A stretch of 34,891 nt of DNA from Fuerstiella sp. (lineage in GTDB: Bacteria > Planctomycetota > Planctomycetia > Planctomycetales > Planctomycetaceae). Where the stretch lies: positions 1 through 34,891 of the forward strand of contig JABABI010000076.1 in NCBI GenBank assembly GCA_014238335.1, in the 5' to 3' direction. How positions within the stretch are numbered: position 1 is the first letter of the stretch; each line of letters starts with the position of its first letter. The notes below the pieces were generated by a model, which saw only the letters and a program-made list of their open reading frames with translations, had not been told where the DNA came from and did no database searches. The translations under genes were made by a program, and so were the position numbers. Positions 18,003 through 25,236 of this stretch are shown in pieces.

Positions 18003-18873
18003 TTTCATGAAGACCTGTCAGAACACAGTCACCGCCCGCTCGGAACCGGAGGCGACATCAGACCGGACATCACGGGATCCAATCGAGCCAATATCGATGA
18101 CATCCTGCAGAACGTCCTCGACCCGAGTACGGTTGTCGGTGGAACCTCTCACATGACCGTGGTTGCTCCGGAAAACAATCAGATCGTCAGCGACCTGCTG
18201 AAACTGGAAACCGACAGCGCTCTCACAATTCAGACCATCAACGACACGGTTGTGGTTCCCACGAGTCCGATCAAAGAACGGACTCTCAGAAAAGTATCCA
18301 TGATGCCGGAACGTCAGCTGGACGCTCTGGCGAAGGACGATGCATAAGATCTGATTGCAGACCTCGCCCGGCCACGTCAGGTTGCCGTGTCGGGGCCACC
18401 AGCCCCGATTGATGGCACGCCGGGCAAAGGTCCGAAAGCACTGGAAGGCGAGAGCCTGAAGATCGTTGAGAAATCAGGCGGCAAAATGCAGAGGCAACCG
18501 ATGAACAGATTCAAGGCGGACCGCTCGAGCGGCACGAATCACCTGTGGTGGACGGGTCTAAGCCAGGCGACCGCCTGGCACTGGCGATCCCGGTTGCAGC
18601 GGACGGCACCTACGCGGTCGAACTGGTGTTCACGAAGGCCCGTGACTATGGAATCGTGAAGCTGTCGGTTGACGACCGCATCATTGACCCGGCCGTGATT
18701 TCCTCAACACACCGGACGTGATTACGACGAGTGTGCTGTCGTATCCTGGCGTCACACTTTCAAATGGAGATCATAAACTTCGTCTGAAAATCACGGAGAC
18801 CCATCCCAAGGCTGTCCATAACTACATGGTCGGCATCGACTACGTTCGATTGGTGCCGGTGTCAGATCCGTAA
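18003..18873 (+). pseudogene. Decayed C-terminus of a planctomycete secreted haem-binding (cytochrome c-like) protein
   Basis: In one frame the translation reads S-E-H-S-H-R-P-L-G-T-G-G-D-I-R-P-D-I-T-G-S-N-R (from 18018), then N-V-L-D-P-S-T-V-V and S-M-M-P-E, as in the C-terminal c-type haem domain of planctomycete PVC-type proteins. An in-frame TAA at 18345 interrupts D-A-*-D-L-I-A-D-L. After it the same frame continues through A-L-E-G-E-S-L-K-I-V to N-H-L-W-W-T-G (~18557). A frameshift then leads to D-G-T-Y-A-V-E-L-V-F-T-K-A-R-D-Y-G, and a second (~18695) to N-T-P-D-V-I-T-T, ending Y-M-V-G-I-D-Y-V-R-L-V-P and TAA at 18871. One nonsense codon and two frameshifts make it non-functional. The expected C-x-x-C-H is S-E-H-S-H. 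The N-terminal part is absent. Confidence 0.75.
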
Positions 18874-19026
18874 GACGGGAACGCGGGTTGGTCCCCACGC
18901 AGTTAAACAATTCGGGGGCGACGGCAGAGCAACAATCGTCTAACCCCGTGCCCATCGGACCGCGGTTTCAGGGCACAGGTCGTTGCGGACTCGCGCGTTG
19001 CAAAGTCCTTGCATTATCCTAAGCAA

Positions 19027-19053
19027 CCTTCGGCACGCGCCCGCAGCCGAAGG
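19027..19053. terminator. Perfect 8-bp inverted repeat after the TlpA-like gene
   Basis: CCTTCGGC (19027-19034) and GCCGAAGG (19046-19053) pair perfectly around an 11-base loop. The hairpin starts 16 bp past the stop codon of the minus-strand thioredoxin gene. There is no clear U-run, so it may be a weak terminator or an mRNA 3'-end stabiliser. Confidence 0.45.
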
Positions 19054-19068
19054 TGCCGAACTGCCCTG

Positions 19069-20307
19069 CTAGTTCGTGTCCTCCACAGCTTCATCAGGTT
19101 CTTCTTCAAGCTTGATCTTGAATTTCTTCTCCAGTTCCTGACGGATGAAGTCACTCAGGCCGGGACCGCGAAGCTGCCGCGCGGTGGCCAGAATCTCTCC
19201 ACTGTCACCGTCGACAAGCAGGACGAAGGGAATTCCGCTGACGTCGTGCATATGACCGAGCGTGGTATCCCACATTTTGCCTTCGTAAATCTGTGGCCAT
19301 GGCAATTCGTTCTTATCCAGAAAAGCCAGAATTTTCTCGTCCATGTCCGCACGGTCGAAACTGACACCGAGAATATCGAAGCCCTGGTCGTGCCAGTTCG
19401 CGTAGGCCTTCTTCATGTTTGGAATTTCGCCAATACAGGGGCCACACCAGGTCGCCCAGAAATCCAGCATTACGATCTTCCCTGCGTAGGCGCTGGGAAA
19501 ACTAACTTCCACATCGTCCATCGTTGTGGCAACGAACTCGAGAGCTTTTCTGCCGGTCTCAAGATTTGGAGGAAGCGGCATCTGCTCTACTTCTTCGGTC
19601 GCCTTTTCGAGCGAGAGAACGCTGTCGTTCAACCTGAAAACGTATGTTGTGCCCGTGAAGTTGAATGCTTCGCCGATCGCAGCCTGTTCGAATCTGCGAC
19701 TGACCTTGCCATTGCCGTCGCGGTCCACAGAGAATCGCGTCGTTGGGGTCGGGCCTCCGCTGACGAAAGTGCTGAACTCCTGTTCGTCCAGTTCGAAACG
19801 GTACTCGTAGCCGTAATCAGCGTAGAACAGGATGGTATCCTTCAGCGATGCACGACGTTTGTCCGCCGGATCAAAACGATAAAGCTTTATCGCGCCGATC
19901 TTTCCCTTCGCCAATTCAATCTCACCGCTGCCATTGAACATCTTGTACTCACCTCGCTGAGAAGACGTCCATATTGCCCGGGGATCATTGGTCAGATCGC
20001 CGTCGGCGTTAGCATCAATGTAGAGCGCGTCATTACCTTCTGCGTGCTCATCCAGAATGTACGCCCAACTCTGGTCGCCAATCTGAATTACTCCATAATG
20101 TGGTGTCTCCAGATTTTCGGGCGCCACCCTGACAATGTCAGATTGCTTATCCATTACGGATCGCACGGGGCGATACCCGCCGACCTTTCTGGTGACCCCG
20201 CTGCCCATGAAAGTTTCTTTGAGTATCTGCGCCTGAATCTCAACTGCAGAGCCGCCGATTACGGCCAACACAACTATCGCGTGGCGCGGCCAATTTGAAA
20301 CCTTCAT
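19069..20307 (-). CDS. Secreted TlpA-like thioredoxin-fold protein with Ca-loop-like motifs
   Basis: 412 aa from the ATG at 20307, which has AGGA 9 bases upstream; an in-frame ATG at 20316 lies too close to the same AGGA. Residue numbers below count from 20316. A signal peptide (V-V-L-A-V-I-G-G...I-Q-A-Q) is followed by a ~220-residue N-terminal domain, then a TlpA/ResA thioredoxin domain with F-W-A-T-W-C-G-P-C (W290-C294), the cis-Pro region G-I-P-F-V-L-L-V-D and G-E-I-L-A-T. It probably reduces or isomerises disulfides outside the cytoplasm. The N-terminal domain has two EF-hand-like loops, D-A-N-A-D-G-D-L-T-N-D (~101-111) and D-R-D-G-N-G-K-V-S (~198-206), suggesting calcium binding. The C-terminal tail is acidic. 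It appears monocistronic, with a hairpin just after the stop. Confidence 0.88.
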   Translation of the reverse strand: MKVSNWPRHAIVVLAVIGGSAVEIQAQILKETFMGSGVTRKVGGYRPVRSVMDKQSDIVRVAPENLETPHYGVIQIGDQSWAYILDEHAEGNDALYIDANADGDLTNDPRAIWTSSQRGEYKMFNGSGEIELAKGKIGAIKLYRFDPADKRRASLKDTILFYADYGYEYRFELDEQEFSTFVSGGPTPTTRFSVDRDGNGKVSRRFEQAAIGEAFNFTGTTYVFRLNDSVLSLEKATEEVEQMPLPPNLETGRKALEFVATTMDDVEVSFPSAYAGKIVMLDFWATWCGPCIGEIPNMKKAYANWHDQGFDILGVSFDRADMDEKILAFLDKNELPWPQIYEGKMWDTTLGHMHDVSGIPFVLLVDGDSGEILATARQLRGPGLSDFIRQELEKKFKIKLEEEPDEAVEDTN

Positions 20308-20316
20308 TCTTGCCAT

Positions 20317-20680
20317 TCCTTTTCATCGGGGAACTTAAGAAAGCGTCTACAACAAACATCAGCGCAAGCCATGAGTTGCAGGCGACCGATGAGATGTCTG
20401 CAGATCACTGCGGCAAACGGAGTGAGTGATCCTGAACGTCGAAATATCGTACCAGGGCAGGTGCGTCCATGTCACCCATGGTCCGAAACTTTTTTGTGCA
20501 CGAATGATTCAATCGGCTGAGGACAGGCGTTGACAGCGTCATTGTACCGCAGAATCACGTTCCCCTGCCGGCTACTGTATTACGACGCAGGAGCGTGGGG
20601 CAAAAACCGAAGGGGGAACGCGGTTTATCCGCAAAGCCAATGCACATCGCGTCTCCAGTGCTGAATCCTGACGAGCGTCC
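20317..20680. other. Intergenic stretch; nothing recognised
   Basis: About 360 bp between the start of the thioredoxin gene and the 3' hairpin of the ABC-F gene. No gene-like frame, RNA gene or repeat was recognised. It should contain the thioredoxin gene promoter. Confidence 0.4.
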
Positions 20681-20696
20681 GGGGCCGCGCGGCCCC
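20681..20696. terminator. 16-bp perfect GC palindrome 3' of the ABC-F gene
   Basis: GGGGCCGCGCGGCCCC is fully self-complementary and begins 4 bp beyond the ABC-F stop codon (TAA on the minus strand at 20702-20700). It is a likely transcription-end hairpin, though no T-run follows. Confidence 0.5.
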
Positions 20697-20699
20697 AGT

Positions 20700-22493
20700 T
20701 TACCAGTCGCCGAGTTCTTCGGAGAGTTCACACCATTTTTCTTCGGCGGCGCTGAGTTCAACCTGAATGGCGTTGATTTGATTGTGCAGTTCGAGAGCTT
20801 TGGTCGCGTCTGCAGTATTAAGCATTTCAGCCTTCAACTCTTTCCTCTGACCGTCCAGACGGGCGATCGCCTTCTCCAGATTCCGAAGTTGTTTGCGCGC
20901 GTTGTGCTGGTCCTTGCCGCTCAATGTCGGCTGCGCGGCAGAAGCACCGGCGCCCCCGGCCACAGGTGGGGCAGCCAGCTTATTGCCGGCCCGTTGCCGT
21001 TCTCCTTCTTCAATCTCCTTGTTCACTGAATACAGGTAGCTGTCATAGTCGCCGTGATAATTGCGAGCTCGGCCGTCTCGCACTTCAACCACGTTTGTCG
21101 CGATCCGTTTCACGAAGTGACGATCGTGACTCGTGAACAGCACGGTGCCCTTGTACTTCAGTAATGCTGTCGCCAGAGATTCGACGGTCTCGACATCGAG
21201 GTGGTTTCCCGGCTCGTCCAGCATCAGAACGTTATAGTCGCCCAGCAGAAGTCCGGCCATGCAGACTCGAGCACGCTCGCCACCAGACAGAACCTTGATG
21301 GGCTTCTGCACATGAGCGCCTCGGAACAACAACGCTCCGGCCACATTCAGACAGTCCTGGGTCGTGTTACCAGGCATCGAATTGTACTCAAGATATTCCA
21401 GAACGGTCTGGTCCTCGGGCAGCGTCGAGTAAACATGCTGAGCGTACGTACCGATCTTACAGCCATAGCCCCACTTGACTTTGCCTTCAATGGGCTTCAG
21501 CGAATTCACAAGTGTCCGCAGCAGGGTTGTTTTCCCCTGTCCGTTGTCGCCGACGATGGCGGCTAGCTGCTGATGCTCCACTTCAACATCGACACCAGTG
21601 GCGACTGTGTGATCGGGATAACCGATCGACAGGTCCATACAACTGACCGCCGGGCCCTGACGAGGTTCCACCACAGGCGCCTTGATCGACGCGGTGGGCA
21701 GGTCTGTTTCAATTTCCTTCGTCTGCAGCCGGTCCAGCTGTTTCTGCTTGGAACGAGCCTGACTGGCAGAGGTGGCTCGAGCTTTGTTTTTTTCAATAAA
21801 TCGCTGCAACTGCTTCTGCTTCGCCATCACAGAGGCGTTCGTGCGTTCGTCGCGGACTTTATCTTCTTCGAGCTTTTCCAGATACGGTCCGATCTTGCCG
21901 GAATACAGCGTGAGTTTTCCGCGGGACAGATCCAGAGTCTGGTCACACGTCGCTGTCAGAAAGGCGCGATCGTGTGAGACTATCAGACACGACGCCGGAA
22001 AGTTGAGCAGAAAATGTTCCAGCAGGATCTGGGTTCTCAGGTCCAGAAAGTTGGTAGGTTCATCCAGCATCAGCAGATTCGGATCGTGCAGCAGCAACGC
22101 CGCCAGTTTCACTCGTGTCTGCCAGCCGCCGGACAGATCTTTGACCGGGCCATTAAGATAGTCTCCCTTGAGTTCAAACTGGCCAGCGACTTCGCCGCAT
22201 TTCCAGTCCGGCTGAGCGCTGTCCCGCATCAGGAAGTCCAGAGCAGACTCACCAGCTTCGAAGGGGTCATGCTGACGCAGATAACCAACCTTCAGGTGAG
22301 ATCCCCGGACCACTTCACCACTGTCCAGCTCTTCCGTACCCAGCAGTACCCGCAGCAATGTTGACTTGCCGGCCCCGTTGCGGCCAATAAAACCAACCTT
22401 CATGCCATCATGAATGGTCGCACTGGCACGATCGAGCAGAGTCTGATCGCCGTAGCTTTTGACACCATCAAGAATTTGTAAAAGTACGGCCAT
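20700..22493 (-). CDS. ABC-F family ATPase (Uup/EttA-like ribosome-associated factor)
   Basis: 597 aa, the normal ABC-F length, with two ABC domains and no membrane segment. The first domain has Walker A G-R-N-G-A-G-K-S (37-44), signature L-S-G-G-W (120-124) and Walker B L-M-L-D-E-P-T-N-F-L-D (141-151). A charged helical linker (about 205-265) matches the P-site tRNA interaction motif region. The second domain has G-D-N-G-Q-G-K-T, L-S-G-G-E-R-A-R and L-M-L-D-E-P-G-N-H-L-D, where Gly replaces the usual Thr. The C-terminus is a coiled coil (residues ~530-597), as in Uup. ABC-F proteins act on the ribosome in translation quality control or antibiotic protection; which one is not decidable here. 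The gene is isolated and has a GC palindrome just past its stop. Confidence 0.93.
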   Translation of the reverse strand: MAVLLQILDGVKSYGDQTLLDRASATIHDGMKVGFIGRNGAGKSTLLRVLLGTEELDSGEVVRGSHLKVGYLRQHDPFEAGESALDFLMRDSAQPDWKCGEVAGQFELKGDYLNGPVKDLSGGWQTRVKLAALLLHDPNLLMLDEPTNFLDLRTQILLEHFLLNFPASCLIVSHDRAFLTATCDQTLDLSRGKLTLYSGKIGPYLEKLEEDKVRDERTNASVMAKQKQLQRFIEKNKARATSASQARSKQKQLDRLQTKEIETDLPTASIKAPVVEPRQGPAVSCMDLSIGYPDHTVATGVDVEVEHQQLAAIVGDNGQGKTTLLRTLVNSLKPIEGKVKWGYGCKIGTYAQHVYSTLPEDQTVLEYLEYNSMPGNTTQDCLNVAGALLFRGAHVQKPIKVLSGGERARVCMAGLLLGDYNVLMLDEPGNHLDVETVESLATALLKYKGTVLFTSHDRHFVKRIATNVVEVRDGRARNYHGDYDSYLYSVNKEIEEGERQRAGNKLAAPPVAGGAGASAAQPTLSGKDQHNARKQLRNLEKAIARLDGQRKELKAEMLNTADATKALELHNQINAIQVELSAAEEKWCELSEELGDW

Positions 22494-23139
22494 GTCGCAG
22501 AACGGATTATGTACAAAGGGCTGGAATGTATTTCAGGTGGTCTCGCACAGCAGCGTCAAATGTCACCGGGCGTCGGTCGCAACATCCGAAGACTGAGGGA
22601 TCGCGGAAGCCCACGCAAGAAGACTCAGGAACCGTTTCGCCTCAGATGTGCACACAGGTCTGACGAGAAAATACAGATTCCCGCAACCGGGGTGTGCATA
22701 CCATTGTAAAAAATGCGTTTATGCAAAGGATTCGGGCGCAAAACCTGATTACGCTGTCAGAAAGCGACGTTTACAATGGCCCGTCGAACGCTACAAGTGC
22801 CGATTGTGCGTTTTCAGACGGGTCCTCGTTATTGGCGAGGATCGCGCAGCAGAACGGGCGTTCTTTTCCACGGACGGGATTCTGTCGTGATTGTCGGCCG
22901 ACGCTGAGCATGAAACTTACCACCACACCTCGGATACCCACACCCGGAGTCCCGGACCTGGCGAAGACGGGGGCTCTGGTAACTTCGGCCACTGTATGCC
23001 ATCACAAGAGAACCCAAAGCGACCGAAACGTGTCACACAGGTCACCGCTGCCTCGCTGGATGTTGGTATCACCGTTATTATTCTTCATCTCAACACCGGC
23101 ACCTGATTGACACATTTTCTGCCCCGGAGCCCATTTCCC
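22494..23139. other. Intergenic stretch between ABC-F and argD; no gene recognised
   Basis: This 646-bp stretch separates two divergent genes and must hold both promoters. Short open frames exist on both strands, including one with a C-x3-C-x2-C and C-x2-C pattern near 22690-22810, but none has a start signal or a recognisable homologous block. No tRNA or repeat was seen. Confidence 0.4.
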
Positions 23140-24348
23140 GTGAGTACCACCGCCGCCCTGGACAGCCAGTCCACTATCGATCTGTTCCACGACTACGTAA
23201 TTCCCAACTACACTCGGTATCCCGTGTCACTGGTCAAGGGCGAAGGGTCCCGTGTCTGGGACGCAGAAGGGCGTAAATACCTGGACCTGTTTCCCGGGTG
23301 GGGCTGCAATATTCTGGGCTATTCGCCGCCTGCAGTCGTCGAGGCAATTCAACAGCAGGCGGCTCGGCTGATTCATGTTCCGAATACGTGGTACATTGAA
23401 CAACAGGGTCGGTTTGCGGAATTTCTGTGTTCTCGAAGCTTCGGCAAGGCGTTCTTCTGCAACAGTGGTGCAGAAGCGAATGAAGCAGCCATCAAACTGG
23501 CTCGCCTGCACGGTTCTGCAGAGGGTCGATTTCGAATGATCACGTTCGAACGTGGCTTCCACGGTCGAACATTCGGTGCTTTGGCCGCCACAGCCCAGCC
23601 GAAACACCACGAAGGTCTGGGACCACTGGTCGCCGGGTTTCGCTATGCAGCAATTAACGATCTTGAAAGTGTCATCAAGCTGATTGACGACGAGACCTGC
23701 AGCATTATGATCGAGCCCGTTCAGGGCGAAGGTGGCGTTCGTATTCCGGACCCTGAGTTTTTGCAGGGCCTGCGAAACGTTTGTGACGAACATGGGTTGC
23801 TGTTGATCTTCGACGAAGTTCAAACGGGGATGGGACGTACCGGTGAATGGTTCGGATACCAGCACGCAGGAATTGAACCGGACGTAATCACGATGGCAAA
23901 AGGCATTGCTGGCGGTGTTGCGTGCGGAGCAATGATCACCAAAGATCAATATGCCGGTGATCTGCGCCCCGGCATGCACGCCAGCACGTTTGGCGGCAAT
24001 TCCCTGGCGATGGCGGCTGGATTGGCAACCGGCGAAACGATCGAACGAGAAGGTCTGCTGCAGGCAGTTCAGGAAAACGCGACCTATATCCGTGAACGAC
24101 TGGAAGAGTGTCGGGCATCAATTCCAATCATTAAGGAACTTCGAATCTGCGGCATGATGATTGGCATCGACCTTACAGTCCCAAGCACGCCTGCGGTTGG
24201 CAAAGCCATGGAGCGTGGTGTGCTGCTGAATGCCACCCAGGACACCGTCGTGCGCCTGCTGCCTGCCATGAACATCACTCGAGAAGAACTGGACCAGGGA
24301 TTGGAAGTGGTTATCTCCGTTCTCCACGAAATGGCAGAAGCAGAATAA
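23140..24348 (+). CDS. argD: Acetylornithine aminotransferase (class III PLP aminotransferase)
   Basis: 402 aa from the GTG at 23140 (GGAG about 10 bases upstream); a TTG at 23107 would add 11 residues with no conservation. The enzyme is PLP-dependent and transfers an amino group between N-acetylornithine and 2-oxoglutarate in arginine biosynthesis (often also succinyl-diaminopimelate in lysine synthesis). Diagnostic blocks: D-L-F-P-G-W-G-C-N-I-L-G, F-F-C-N-S-G-A-E-A-N-E-A-A-I-K-L-A-R, F-H-G-R-T-F-G-A-L-A-A-T, M-I-E-P-V-Q-G-E-G-G, I-F-D-E-V-Q-T-G-M-G-R-T-G and the PLP-lysine block I-T-M-A-K-G-I-A-G-G, plus H-A-S-T-F-G-G-N near the end. The length is normal. No other arg gene is adjacent. Ornithine or GABA aminotransferase is less likely given the GWGCNILG pattern. 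Confidence 0.93.
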   Translation: MSTTAALDSQSTIDLFHDYVIPNYTRYPVSLVKGEGSRVWDAEGRKYLDLFPGWGCNILGYSPPAVVEAIQQQAARLIHVPNTWYIEQQGRFAEFLCSRSFGKAFFCNSGAEANEAAIKLARLHGSAEGRFRMITFERGFHGRTFGALAATAQPKHHEGLGPLVAGFRYAAINDLESVIKLIDDETCSIMIEPVQGEGGVRIPDPEFLQGLRNVCDEHGLLLIFDEVQTGMGRTGEWFGYQHAGIEPDVITMAKGIAGGVACGAMITKDQYAGDLRPGMHASTFGGNSLAMAAGLATGETIEREGLLQAVQENATYIRERLEECRASIPIIKELRICGMMIGIDLTVPSTPAVGKAMERGVLLNATQDTVVRLLPAMNITREELDQGLEVVISVLHEMAEAE

Positions 24349-25236
24349 GCAACTGAAATGGCTGCGCCGAGCCGTCAGATTTCCGCGCAGCTGAGAAGAA
24401 CGCGTACCCAAAAACCGACAGCGAATACCTCGTGCGTGACGACAGAGAACGCAGCAACTGCTATCCAGAGCATTGACACCTGTGTGCGGATGGCGGGAAC
24501 TACGCAGAAGCATAATCGGCTGTCGGCCAGTACACCTGCACGGAAACGTCCGCCTGCGTTCTCATGAGACTCTGGCATGTGATTGCCGAAGAATCATGCC
24601 ACTGTCAAGCGGTAATCAGTTCGACGTATTTCGTCGCACTGATTTTGCCGAAAGAACTCGGAGAATATTAACGTCGGATAGTCTTGCTGGACAACCGGCG
24701 AACAATTCGCGACGCCAGACGAAAGACCACATCCGTCGGCCGACTTGCAAACACGGCAGTTTCAGTTGCGTCTGTCGCCCTGACAACCCCAGCAGCGCGA
24801 TAGACGCGATCGTGCAGCAATTGGTCTCGCTGATCCGGCGACCGAATCATGCGGTTAATCACCACCATCGCGTGCCGTACATTGGCACGACTCTGATGAC
24901 GTATTCGCCCCGGATCAACACACATGTGAACCGTAGACAGGCTTGTCGTGGCTTCTGAGTCTTCTGAGTCTTCCATAACCAAATCCACCAGACTGAACAT
25001 TTCTGCACTAAGAGTGCGACGCGAATGAAAGGTAACTGCTCCAACATCTCCGTCATCGCAGAAACCAGACTATTCCGGACATCGTTCTTTCTCTTTTTAC
25101 GCTGACAGTGCTTCGCACTGGAGAAACGCTGTAATCCCGCAAACAGGCCTGACAGAACGAGCTCTGCAACGCCGGACTACATCCCGCTGAAACAGGAACG
25201 TGACGCTTCTGAACAATCCTGCGGGATGCGTAGCGG
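24349..25236. other. 888-bp stretch without a recognisable gene
   Basis: No frame here has a good start signal or a motif I can place. The best candidate is a 110-codon minus-strand frame at 24668-25000 containing R-A-N-V-R-H-A-M-V-V-I-N-R-M and R-A-A-G-V-V-R-A-T-D; it could be a decayed or lineage-specific gene. A 9-bp direct repeat (CTTCTGAGT) occurs in tandem near 24953-24971. The flanking genes converge here, so much of this may be 3' spacer or old gene debris. Confidence 0.35.

Noticed and set aside
19009..20298. 429-codon plus-strand frame
   Set aside because: Long, but exactly antisense to the thioredoxin gene, whose domains, signal peptide and WCGPC motif are clear.
22648..22890. Plus-strand frame with a C-x3-C-x2-C and C-x2-C pattern, zinc-finger-like
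   Set aside because: No start signal, biased composition, overlapping frames equally open, and no known family pattern; likely chance.
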